NCBI GenBank assembly: GCA_001799225.1
Contig: MGTA01000252.1
Location: 1-15,272 of the forward strand
Length of the DNA: 15,272 nucleotides
Source: Deltaproteobacteria bacterium RIFOXYD12_FULL_50_9
GTDB lineage: Bacteria; Desulfobacterota; Desulfobulbia; Desulfobulbales; CALZHT01
Direction of reading: 5' to 3'
Shown here: positions 1 to 6,515 of the stretch, in pieces
How positions within the stretch are numbered: the first letter of the stretch is position 1
Layout: each line of letters begins with the position of its first letter
Made by a program: the position numbers and the translations under genes
Notes under the pieces: model-generated
What the model saw: the letters and a program-made list of their open reading frames with translations, nothing else
Database searches by the model: none
What the model was told of the DNA's origin: nothing

Positions 1-7
1 ATCCTTC

Positions 8-35
8 GTTGTTCCCGCTCGCGGGGATGGGGGTT
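8..35 (+). repeat. Possible terminal degenerate CRISPR repeat (type I-E-like)
   Basis: A short stretch contains the GC stem arms CCCGC and GCGGG followed by GATG. This resembles type I-E direct repeats, which have the form GTGTTCCCCGC...GCGGGGATGAACC. Only one unit is visible and it differs from the consensus by small indels, so it could be the leader-distal, decayed last repeat of an array lying to the left. The orientation would be the plus strand. The similarity could also be chance, because only the stem is well matched. Confidence 0.3.
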
Positions 36-80
36 AGTCCATTTATCGGGGTCAAGAGTGCCGCCCCGGCAATCCCGGGT

Positions 81-109
81 TTGACGCACCGGTTGGTTGC
101 GGGTATTAT
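81..109 (+). promoter_or_regulatory. Sigma70-type promoter of the WYL regulator
   Basis: TTGACG (81-86) and TATTAT (104-109) are separated by exactly 17 bases. Each hexamer has one mismatch to consensus. The start codon of the WYL gene lies about 48 bases downstream, with a GGAG element about ten bases before the ATG. Confidence 0.65.
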
Positions 110-157
110 GTCACCCTGTGCACTTGCTCATTGACCGGCTGAACGGAGACGAAGATT

Positions 158-1120
158 ATGGGTGACCAACTTTTTTTTGAGCGCTTTGTCTGGTTTGATA
201 ACGAGGTCAGAAAGCAGCGCTATCCGAACGCCGCAAAGTTGGCCGAACAGTTTGAAATCAACGCCAAGACCGCCCAGCGGAGCATTGAATATTTCCGCGA
301 GCGCCTCATCGCCCCCCTGGAGTACGATTTTTTCAAAAAAGGGTACTACTACACCGATCCTGACTTTAAACTTCCGATCAGTCGGATCTCCGAGGAAGAG
401 CTCCTCGCCCTGCTGATCTCCCGCAAGCTGATCACCGAAGCCTCAGCCGGTTCTCTGGGCGACGAACTGGGCAAGGTCTCGAGAAGACTCGGTTCCCTGC
501 TGGCTGCCAATCTTCCCGGACGGGCCCATCCTGAACAGGCCTTCTCATTCCGCTGGAAAAACCTCAACCCCATCGATCCGCAGATCTTCAAGACCGTTAC
601 CGCCGCCCTCCTGCATGGCAGGCTGCTCAGCTTTTCCTACTGCTCTCCGGCATCCGGCAGCAATGGCCTGCGGACAGTAGAGCCGCACCATATGGTCAAT
701 TATATGGGGAATTGGCATCTGATCGCCTACTGTCATCTCCGGAGGGATTGGCGCGACTTCCTGCTGAGTCGAATGACCGGGAGTCAGCTGGTTGCAGCTT
801 TCTTTCAGATTCGACCAAAGGATGAGTGGCAACCTTTTTTGCAGGACACCTTCGGGATTTATCAGAGTCGAGAGAGATTCAATGTGGTGTTGCGTTTTAC
901 CCCCGAGCGATCGCGTTGGGTAAAAGAGGAGATGTGGCACGAGGGCCAGCAGGAACAGCTTGCAGCTGACGGGTCACTTATCCGCACCATCCCGGCCTCG
1001 CATGAGGCTGAAATCATGATGGAGATACTGAGGCATGGTTCGCAGGTTGAGGTCCTGGAGCCTGAGTGGTTAAGGGAAAAGTTGGCAATGGAACTGCGAG
1101 CCGCAGTGCGACTTTATTAA
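158..1120 (+). CDS. WYL-domain helix-turn-helix transcriptional regulator
   Basis: This 320-aa protein has the three-part build of WYL regulators. An N-terminal winged HTH spans residues 1-65 (AAKLAEQFEINAKTAQRSIE, 25-44, is the recognition region). A WYL core lies around residues 150-215, with the signature as WHLIAY at 186-191. A C-terminal WCX-like segment (about 240-320) contains RFTPERSRWVKEEMWHE. Family members sense ligands, often nucleic acids, through the WYL fold. They regulate DNA-damage, phage-defence and CRISPR-Cas genes, usually as repressors. The ATG at 158 is chosen because a GGAG motif precedes it and a good promoter lies upstream. The gene is monocistronic here and is followed by element debris. 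Its target is unknown, but the CRISPR-like repeat at the left edge makes a defence locus plausible. Confidence 0.85.
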   Translation: MGDQLFFERFVWFDNEVRKQRYPNAAKLAEQFEINAKTAQRSIEYFRERLIAPLEYDFFKKGYYYTDPDFKLPISRISEEELLALLISRKLITEASAGSLGDELGKVSRRLGSLLAANLPGRAHPEQAFSFRWKNLNPIDPQIFKTVTAALLHGRLLSFSYCSPASGSNGLRTVEPHHMVNYMGNWHLIAYCHLRRDWRDFLLSRMTGSQLVAAFFQIRPKDEWQPFLQDTFGIYQSRERFNVVLRFTPERSRWVKEEMWHEGQQEQLAADGSLIRTIPASHEAEIMMEILRHGSQVEVLEPEWLREKLAMELRAAVRLY

Positions 1121-1174
1121 TAGGCTGGATGTGTTCTCCATGAGATTTTCTTTGGACTATGATGAATTATTATT

Positions 1175-1199
1175 TGGTGCGGAGGTCGGAATCGAACCG
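1175..1199 (-). other. Short copy of the tRNA-Leu 3' end (decayed att site)
   Basis: The complement of this stretch reads as the T-arm and acceptor end of a tRNA finishing in CCA. It matches 6516-6541 except for one missing C in the acceptor (GGTGCGGAG against GGTGCCGGAG). It stops at position 1199, and an integrase 3' fragment follows after five bases. It cannot be a functional tRNA. I read it as an attachment-site remnant left by integration of an element at tRNA-Leu, followed by a deletion that brought the integrase tail next to it. Confidence 0.7.
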
Positions 1200-1204
1200 T
1201 TAGT

Positions 1205-1318
1205 TACGCCAAGGGCGCCGAGGACACCCAGCGACGCGCCATGCAGGGCTTGGCCCAAAATCTGACGGCGGAACCGGCAAAGATCTTGCCGTTGGTGAAA
1301 ACCGGGGTTGCCTATTGA
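1205..1318 (+). pseudogene. C-terminal fragment of a tyrosine integrase
   Basis: The frame starting at TAC (1205) encodes 37 residues, beginning YAKGAEDTQRRAMQG and ending KTGVAY before TGA. It is nearly identical to the last 44 residues of the intact integrase at 6743-7945, beginning exactly at that protein's catalytic tyrosine (Y357). Everything upstream of the tyrosine is missing and the tRNA fragment lies just before it. The last three residues (VAY) extend beyond the intact homologue by a small change near the stop. This is the residue of a second, related integrative element. Confidence 0.85.
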
Positions 1319-1354
1319 TCCTCAATCTTGCAAATATTCTATAAATGGTATATT

Positions 1355-1636
1355 ATGAAGCAATGGCAAGTGAACTTGACGAGAGCGGCCCGGAAGCAAC
1401 GCGAGCTGCTGCCAAAAGGCATTAAGGAGCAGTTGGTTTTTCTGATTCGCAACATGGAAGAATATGGCCCGGTTCGCGGTGACTGGCCAAACTACGGGAA
1501 GTTGAAGCCAAAGCAGCATCATTGCCACCTGAAGAAGGGGCGACCCACCTATGTGGCTGTCTGGGAAGAGCGAGACCGGGAAATAAGACTTATAGAGGTG
1601 ACTTATGTTGGAACGCACGAGAAAGCGCCATACTGA
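1355..1636 (+). CDS. RelE/HigB-like toxin (copy 1)
   Basis: This 93-aa protein has the RelE-superfamily pattern of a compact basic fold. It contains RGDWPNYGKLKPKQHHCHLK in the middle and a conserved YVAVWEE strand, and it ends in the characteristic YVGTHEKAPY. Relatives are ribosome-dependent or ribosome-independent mRNA interferases neutralised by an antitoxin. The ATG at 1355 is preferred over an upstream alternative start at 1328 because homology to the second copy (8030-8308) begins there. The reading frame overlaps the next gene by 32 bases, which indicates translational coupling. A TATATT box lies just before the start codon, so the leader would be very short. The toxin-first order fits HigBA-type loci. 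The active-site residues were not verified. Confidence 0.85.
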   Translation: MKQWQVNLTRAARKQRELLPKGIKEQLVFLIRNMEEYGPVRGDWPNYGKLKPKQHHCHLKKGRPTYVAVWEERDREIRLIEVTYVGTHEKAPY

Positions 1637-1958
1637 TACCATCGAACTTTGTTTTCGTGGCCCTGCGGCCAAGAAGGAAGAGGCTGCGCAGGTCCTAAAA
1701 AATCTTGGGTTTGTGGATACATCGGAAACTATCCCCTGGCGGGAAGCCTTTCCGGAATATACTGATGAAGAAATTCCGGCAGTCTGTCTGCAGGCTGCCC
1801 GACGCCGGGAAGGTTTGACCCAAAAGGAGCTTGCCGACCTTTCCGGCATTCCCCAGGCGCATATCTCCCAGATGGAGAGAGGCAAAATGGCCATTGGTGT
1901 TACACGGGCAAAACGATTAGCCAAAGCCCTGAACACCGGGTACAAGGTTTTTTTGTAA
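1605..1958 (+). CDS. XRE-family antitoxin (copy 1)
   Basis: This 117-aa protein is paired with the toxin just upstream. Residues 1-55 form an N-terminal segment shared with the second copy (TDTIELCFRGPAA, VLKNLGFVDTSETIPWREA). The C-terminal half is a classical HTH_3/XRE domain (EGLTQKELADLSGIPQAHIS, QMERGKMAIG), and the tail is NTGYKVFL. Such antitoxins bind the toxin through one half and repress the operon through the HTH. The start lies inside the toxin gene, and a GAGGTG element sits about six bases before the ATG. The gene is intact. A copy of the 169-bp repeat begins seven bases after the stop codon. Confidence 0.87.
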   Translation: MLERTRKRHTDTIELCFRGPAAKKEEAAQVLKNLGFVDTSETIPWREAFPEYTDEEIPAVCLQAARRREGLTQKELADLSGIPQAHISQMERGKMAIGVTRAKRLAKALNTGYKVFL

Positions 1959-1964
1959 AGGAGT

Positions 1965-2133
1965 AGGGATAACCTATCGAACAAAAAATGGCCGAATGCG
2001 ATAGGGTGTGCGATAGACTGGTCATGATTTATTCTCTATTTATTTGAAATAGTTAATCATTCTATCAAAACGATAAGCGGAAAAAGGTTATTAGCCAGAG
2101 AGCGCGATAAGGTAAATCAAAAAAAGGGACGGG
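1965..2133. repeat. 169-bp dispersed repeat, copy 1 (R169)
   Basis: This stretch matches 8976-9144 over 169 bases without any gap and with about eight mismatches by hand count, six of them in the last 30 bases. It is AT-rich and carries no convincing gene; a 19-codon frame from 1988 has no ribosome site. Near its ends ATAACCT (1969-1975) and AGGTTAT form a 7-bp inverted pair. A CCTATCG/CGATAGG inverted repeat lies near the left end. The features suggest a small non-autonomous element or a conserved regulatory/recombination segment. No target-site duplication was recognised. Confidence 0.85.
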
Positions 2134-2162
2134 AATCAATGATCAACGAAGACTAGCTTTAG

Positions 2163-2445
2163 CAGATCTGCCTGGAGTGGTTCCGCGAGGGCGGCTATGA
2201 ATACGCCAGTGCGGCCCGGCACACAATCATGACTGGATTGCGGCAGGACATCGTTGCCGCAAGCAAAACGCTCTCAGGAGCGACCATGAGCATAAGCGAG
2301 AAACCACGGCTGATCGTCGTGGCCGGCCCTAACGGTTCGGACAAGACATCGATCACGGAATAATTATGGTGCCCGCCTGGATGGGTGGCTGTGTGTATGT
2401 CAATCCGAATCTTATCGCCCGAGATGAATTTGGCGACTGGAATGC
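2163..2445 (+). pseudogene. Decayed zeta-toxin locus (antitoxin end plus kinase start)
   Basis: The plus strand first encodes the end of a small protein (REGGYEYASAARHTIMTGLR) of the kind found upstream of zeta toxins. The start of a zeta-type kinase follows at ATG 2286: MSISEKPRLIVVAGPNGSDK. A TAA at 2361 ends that frame. The next conserved block, CVYVNPNLIARDEFGDWN, continues in a different frame to about 2440 and then breaks off against the stop codon of the oppositely oriented gene. The Walker A motif has Asp where the family has Gly (GPNGSDKT instead of GPNGSGKT). Zeta toxins phosphorylate UDP-N-acetylglucosamine. This copy has a mutated P-loop, a frameshift and no C-terminal two thirds, so it is dead. 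Confidence 0.8.
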
Positions 2446-3703
2446 CTATAGCCTGCTGAGTTCGGTATGGGACAACAGTTGACTCGGCACAGGAGTAAAC
2501 TGTGGGATGCCGCCCACAACGTCACCGCCGAACAGATAACCACCTGGCAATCTGGCAAACATAAAGACATCATTCCGAGAGAATTCTTCCCGTGTGTTTA
2601 GTTCGCTGGTTGCCTCCAGAACAATTTCTCCAAGCTTTCGTTCGTTGGCCGGGAACAGTTGCGGGGTGGAAATCTCAACCGCCCAAACGAAGTGGGGCAT
2701 TCCCAATGCGAGTAAATCGCAAAGTTCCTTTTTTTCTTTGTTCCCTTCCCAGTCCCGTACCGCTTGCAGGTGGCTCATGTATTCTTCTCGCGTCATAGCT
2801 AAGGCACGAAATACAACCTGTTGTTTATTGGTCCACTGAATAAGACGGGCGATCCATTTGTTCGTCGATCCGGCAAGGCACGGGAGCAAGGAATACAAAA
2901 TATCAAGGGCCAGAGCCTCTGCTGAAACACCACTGTATCGAACTCCAGGGCGGAAAATCTCCAGGATATAATCCACCTTGTCTCGTTCTATATACAGACG
3001 CGGAACACAGAAATTGGGGCCAAAGTTGTCATCGTGACCAAGGAAACTACTGGTCCAACTCTCGCTGGGAACATATCCCACATTCTCGCCAATCCGGAAA
3101 TAGGAGATGTCGGCATTCGGCGCCCAGGTGTCTTTATTGAAGGTATGACCGTAGATTGGGATTATGTGTTTTTCCACCTTCAGTAAATCTCGCCCTGTCA
3201 GACGAAATCCTACTAAAGATCCACCTCCAGATTCCAGGCCTGCATAGGCAAACTTTTGATAAGGCAGGTCTTTTCTGAATTCTTCATTCTCACTATAGTC
3301 CACGTCGCTGAAGTGAAGACCGACCCCATGGAGGATTTGCCGTATCTGCTGGACGCTCAATCCAAGCCCAGGGTCAAAACCAGGTCTGACCATTGCCGCA
3401 ATTGTGTTGATCCGGCGATACGAGATGTCGCCTTCCGGCAGGAGGCGGGAGAGGGGCTCCGTACCGCTACTTGAGCGCAGGCCTTGTTGAGGCCGTTTTG
3501 TTGGCAATAGATCAATCCAGGGATTACAAAGGACTGCTCTGCCACGCTGAGGTGATATGCCTGCGGATGGGGAACACAGTTATGAGCATGATCGTATTTG
3601 GGGTATACCGCTTCAAACACATGCCACCGACAGAAGGCGGCCTGAGGAGGAATAGTTCTATCCCTTCCCCAGCCGCCTTTCGATGATCATCGAGGTAGAG
3701 CAT
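2446..3703 (-). pseudogene. Cysteine-peptidase-like protein, broken by two apparent 1-base deletions
   Basis: On the minus strand the ATG at 3703 overlaps the stop of the 59-aa gene (TGATG). The protein starts MLYLDDHRKAAGEGIELF, must change frame near 3650, runs from PPQAAFCRWHVFEAV to GLNKACAQVAVRS, changes frame again near 3460, and continues to the stop at 2446. Both shifts are of the same sense and are fixed by adding one C in a short C run, which would give about 419 residues. Candidate catalytic features are Gln and Cys in CQQNGLNKACAQ (Cys about residue 76) and His in IPIYGHTFNKDTWAP, followed by a HDDNFG motif. This is the order seen in papain-like/C39-like peptidases. I do not recognise a named family, so the peptidase call is an inference. 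The shifts may be true decay or homopolymer read errors. Confidence 0.6.
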
Positions 3704-3882
3704 CAGCCAAAGACAAGTTTGCTGTTGGCGGCCTTTTTGTGGGCTTCCTCAACCTTGCGGATAAAGGTTTCCACCTCCTTGGCATAGCGCATTTCAACCT
3801 GGACCGTCTCCTGGCTGGTGCCGAACTGGGCGGCCATTTTCCGGGCAAGATCAGCGTTGCCAAATGTTGATTGCTTTTCCAT
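3703..3882 (-). CDS. 59-aa partner protein of the peptidase-like gene
   Basis: This small gene has a textbook AGGAGG site six bases before its ATG. It encodes MEKQSTFGNADLARKMAAQF and continues through a predicted helical, charged segment (VEMRYAKEVETFIRKVEEAH) to KLVFG. The composition suggests an all-helical protein with an HTH-like front part (residues 10-30) and a coiled-coil-like back part. Its stop overlaps the start of the downstream peptidase-like gene by one base, so the two are almost certainly co-translated. The role is unknown; an antitoxin, chaperone or substrate of the peptidase are all possible. A longer frame on the same strand (3971-3687) reads through it but lacks a ribosome site and has shadow-like composition. 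Confidence 0.65.
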   Translation of the reverse strand: MEKQSTFGNADLARKMAAQFGTSQETVQVEMRYAKEVETFIRKVEEAHKKAANSKLVFG

Positions 3883-3972
3883 GACAGCAACCTCCTTTTG
3901 TCAAAAAAATAATCTTCCTTTTCTTCCTCCGCCAGTTGAAGCGCTGTCAAGTGTTGTGAACCCAATCTCATA

Positions 3973-4122
3973 TTATCCTTCTTCCGGAGCCGCCACTATC
4001 CAGATGCGCTTCAACGGCAACTCAGCTTTCATGTCGTCATCGAAATGGTCATAGTGGACGAAAAGCTGCTCCAGCAGATCCTGGCCTGGGACTGGCCATT
4101 TGGTTCTGCATCTTTCATTGAT
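3973..4122 (-). pseudogene. 3' fragment of an unrecognised minus-strand gene
   Basis: The minus strand is open from about 4122 to a TAA at 3973. It encodes about 49 residues ending in KWPVPGQDLLEQLFVHYDHF, DDDMKAELPLKR and IWIVAAPEEG. The sequence has ordinary protein composition, but there is no start codon with a ribosome site, and a TAG closes the frame just upstream. It looks like the C-terminus of a larger protein whose front has been lost, lying 90 bases upstream of the 59-aa gene and in the same direction. I do not recognise the family. Confidence 0.4.
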
Positions 4123-4362
4123 ATGCTAGAATTTCATTTGAATCAGGCATTGAAACCAGGGAAACGGGTCGTCCTAGAAAAAAACCGGGAAGCGTCCCGA
4201 GTTTCCCCTAGTTTCCCTTCAATGGGTGAACTTCGTGCTTACATGGATACTGCTATGCCAGAAGAAACTCAAAAAGTCCTTGGCGTTGCAAAAAGGCCAG
4301 TCATTACAACCAGCACGGGTGATCCTGATATATGGAATTTGACGTTACAGGTAACACAATAA
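4123..4362 (+). CDS. Hypothetical 79-aa open frame, possibly a gene fragment
   Basis: The frame is open from 4045, but its first part is antisense to the minus-strand fragment. From ATG 4123 it encodes MLEFHLNQALKPGKRVVLEK and, further on, PSMGELRAYMDTAMPEE, ending in LTLQVTQ. The composition is protein-like, but there is no ribosome-binding site before 4123 and I recognise no family. It may be the C-terminal part of a lost gene joined at about 4110. The 70 bases after it, up to the HIRAN gene's stop, hold nothing I can identify. Confidence 0.25.
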   Translation: MLEFHLNQALKPGKRVVLEKNREASRVSPSFPSMGELRAYMDTAMPEETQKVLGVAKRPVITTSTGDPDIWNLTLQVTQ

Positions 4363-4432
4363 TTAAACGGTGAATATCCAGATCCAAACGGTTCATTTGA
4401 CATCAAAGTGTTAATAAGGCCAGGAATCATAA

Positions 4433-5191
4433 TCAGGCGGCAAGCGCTGGTAATGGCTGAAATTCCAAAGTTGACATCGGTTCGTAATTGGCGACCCACC
4501 GGCCTTTGATTTCGATTAGCACACGTTGTTTGGTCGGGGCAGGTGCCTGGTTTACCTTCACCACGGTTGCGCGGATGTCGTTGGGGGATTCGCAGATGGC
4601 ATGAAAAAGATCTTTCACGAGATACCGGGGCGTCCACCCGATCATATGATAGTCATCTGGTGTCTCTAGCTGTACAGCCAAAACGGTCACGGGATTGTTC
4701 AATTCGACGGCAACGCGTAACTGTACCCCGGCCTCAAGCTGTAAGAGTTTTTGTTGCGCCGCTTGATTGACGTGGCGCCAGCCGTGCAAGAAAAATCGGG
4801 AGGAAAAATCACCGTTTTTGTGACGGATTATTTTCGGAAAGACTTCCAAGTTGTCGGTTTGGCGCTCTCCGCCTGTAAGCGCAAGGATTTCCAGAGGAGT
4901 TGCATGATTTGGATCAAGTCCGAGCTGCTCGATATACTCCTTAAAATCATAGCGGTTTTCACTCAGGATTCGGTTACGGAATAAAGGGAACAGTTCTGAC
5001 GACCTGTAGATTTTGTGAAAATCAGGGAAAGCGATAAGCGGCTGTAGTCCTGCTCGTTTTTCGGCCTCTTCTACGCCACGGGTATATCTGAATTCAAATC
5101 GTGATTTGGCAATATCCGCGTCTAAACGTCCGATGGGATACCATGCGCGGGTGTGAGCCTTATCCTGCCAGGCCAGAAAAAAAGTTTTCAC
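4433..5191 (-). CDS. HIRAN-domain partner of a HipA-like kinase
   Basis: This 252-aa protein is read from a GTG at 5191, two bases after the kinase stop and preceded by a GAGG site inside the kinase gene. The N-terminal part (residues 1-75) has the pattern WYPIGRLDAD, FRYTRGVEEAE, PLIAFPDF, ELFPLFRNRI. This resembles the HipS/HipA N-subdomain-like region of these proteins. A HIRAN domain follows at about residues 130-195 (LEAGVQLRVAVELNNPVTVLAV, YHMIGWTPRYL). HIRAN domains bind DNA ends or single-stranded DNA in eukaryotic HLTF/Rad5; in bacteria they occur beside HipA-like kinases in described TA-like operons. The expected role is antitoxin, regulator or target-recruiting partner of the kinase. 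Longer starts inside the kinase gene were rejected because they only add antisense-like sequence. Confidence 0.75.
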   Translation of the reverse strand: MKTFFLAWQDKAHTRAWYPIGRLDADIAKSRFEFRYTRGVEEAEKRAGLQPLIAFPDFHKIYRSSELFPLFRNRILSENRYDFKEYIEQLGLDPNHATPLEILALTGGERQTDNLEVFPKIIRHKNGDFSSRFFLHGWRHVNQAAQQKLLQLEAGVQLRVAVELNNPVTVLAVQLETPDDYHMIGWTPRYLVKDLFHAICESPNDIRATVVKVNQAPAPTKQRVLIEIKGRWVANYEPMSTLEFQPLPALAA

Positions 5192-5193
5192 TG

Positions 5194-6087
5194 TTAAACC
5201 TCGTTTAATCGTTTCAAGGTAGTTGTCAGTATGCGACAACAGAACTCTTTTGCTACAGTATTCATCCATTCTATGGGAACACGGTCCACTATGCCAATAA
5301 TTTCTTCTTCCCGCACATTTTTGAGTCGTTTTAAGCACGGAGAAAAATAGTTTGGCCAGTATCTGGCGGCATTTATTGCCAACAGTAAGGGGTTCTCGCC
5401 CTTCTTGGCGGGCTTTTCCAGAAAAATTCCACCATGTCCGCGTAAAACATAGCGTTCGATGTCATTCTGGTCAAGGATTGCTTGCCGGCGTTCATCCAGT
5501 AATTCTCTCCCTAATGACGAGGCATGATCAAACGATGGCGCAATCTCATGCATGGTTTTGCCCTGTTGGGTATGATACCGTAACACCCCCCAGTTGTCAT
5601 GGTGCCGATCAGTGTTGCAGATAAGGGCATCCAGAATGATATAGCTTGCCAAGATACGGAGATATTGCGTTCTCTGCCGACTTGGGAAAATTTCTTCCAG
5701 TGCCTTGACAATATTTTCTATACTGTGGTCGTTTTGTCCCCATTGTTTTGACTTCTCGTACTTCACCAAGCTTCCGGCTAGCACCTCGCTGCCGTGGACG
5801 AGTTCAAATCCTTTCTCAGTGAAAACGAATGATTGGGAAGCACAGCCACGCTTGCCCATAAAGGTTGCCAGTTCAACCTGGGCGGCGGGAATGTTCAGGA
5901 GTTTGGCCAGTTCCGAGGCTATTTTTTCGGACCAGTCCTCGCCGGTATTGTCACGAGTGAATTTAAACAGCCAGGGTTGGTCGTCTCCCCCCTCCATGCG
6001 AAACCAAAATTTTTGTTTGCTGCCGAGTTGCTCGATGACCCTGGGGCTGTCGGAACGGAGCTTTAGAATGCGGTAATGTTCTGACAT
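5194..6087 (-). CDS. HipA-like Ser/Thr kinase (toxin candidate)
   Basis: This 297-aa protein has the HipA-type kinase core. The ATP-anchoring Lys is in WLFKFTRDN (K42), and the pairing Glu lies in EDWSEKIASELA (54-59). The catalytic loop is CNTDRHHDNWG (D160, N165), and the metal-binding Asp is in APSFDHASSLG (D187). HipA kinases phosphorylate tRNA synthetases or related translation components and cause growth arrest. At this length it lacks the N-subdomain of classical HipA, as is usual for families whose N-subdomain or regulator is encoded separately. The HIRAN gene follows two bases after its stop, so the two form one operon. The ATG at 6087 is preferred to a TTG three codons earlier. All key motifs are intact, so the kinase is probably active. 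Confidence 0.82.
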   Translation of the reverse strand: MSEHYRILKLRSDSPRVIEQLGSKQKFWFRMEGGDDQPWLFKFTRDNTGEDWSEKIASELAKLLNIPAAQVELATFMGKRGCASQSFVFTEKGFELVHGSEVLAGSLVKYEKSKQWGQNDHSIENIVKALEEIFPSRQRTQYLRILASYIILDALICNTDRHHDNWGVLRYHTQQGKTMHEIAPSFDHASSLGRELLDERRQAILDQNDIERYVLRGHGGIFLEKPAKKGENPLLLAINAARYWPNYFSPCLKRLKNVREEEIIGIVDRVPIEWMNTVAKEFCCRILTTTLKRLNEV

Positions 6088-6124
6088 AGTTTCCAATCTC
6101 GACCTACCGGAATGAAAAACCCTG

Positions 6125-6211
6125 TTGACTTTGCGTTACGTCAAAAGGGATAAGTGGAAGCCCTCGTCCAAGCGTAAAGCGGTATAGTTTCATCGTCAAA
6201 AAATATACCGC
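6125..6211. promoter_or_regulatory. Inverted repeats upstream of the kinase gene
   Basis: Two symmetrical sites lie in the upstream region of the kinase operon. TTGAC (6125-6129) and GTCAA (6140-6144) are separated by ten bases. GCGGTATA (6179-6186) pairs perfectly with TATACCGC (6204-6211) across 17 bases. Either could be an operator for autoregulation of the HIRAN/kinase pair, but no HTH gene belongs to the operon. The rest of the 6088-6470 gap shows no gene that I can support. Confidence 0.35.
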
Positions 6212-6470
6212 CAAAATAATCTACTCGATAGCCCTCTAATATCAAGGGGAATGATTGCCATTGGATGTGTCGGCATTGTTATATCAAACACTGAACAGAG
6301 GAACGGAAAAGGGCCAGAGGTGAGACGGGATATAATTCGTAACCGCGTTTAATTCGTTGCAGATATTTTTAAATGGGCGCTTTCCATTCAAGGTAGGCGG
6401 TTATCGTTCTAAAAAAAAGGCCCTTACAGGCAAAAAATGGGGAGAGAACGGGGAGAGGATCGCAAGCAAC

Positions 6471-6506
6471 AAAAAAGGGCTTCCAGGCAAAAACCTGAAA
6501 ACCCCT
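6471..6506 (-). terminator. Rho-independent terminator just past the tRNA-Leu 3' end
   Basis: On the minus strand GGGGTTTTCAGG and CCTGGAAGCCC form an 11-bp stem (with G-T pairs) around a six-base loop, followed by a run of six T. It begins ten bases after the CCA end of the tRNA-Leu fragment, the usual place for a tRNA terminator. It is absent beside the short copy at 1175. Confidence 0.75.
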
Positions 6507-6515
6507 TGATATTAC

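Noticed and set aside
545..940. 131-codon minus-strand frame inside the WYL gene
   Set aside because: It lies antisense to a conserved gene, with no ribosome site and no recognisable domain.
1322..1984. 220-codon open frame on the minus strand across the first TA pair
   Set aside because: It is entirely antisense to two well-supported overlapping genes and shows no family features. A similar antisense frame exists opposite copy 2, as expected for a coding shadow.
1965..2133. R169 considered as a structured small RNA or a CRISPR-like unit
   Set aside because: There are only two distant copies, no spacer structure and no promoter-terminator pair around it, so it is kept as a dispersed repeat only.
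3687..3971. 94-codon minus-strand frame covering the 59-aa gene
   Set aside because: It lacks a ribosome site at its start and has low-complexity basic content. The 59-aa frame inside it has AGGAGG and couples to the next gene.
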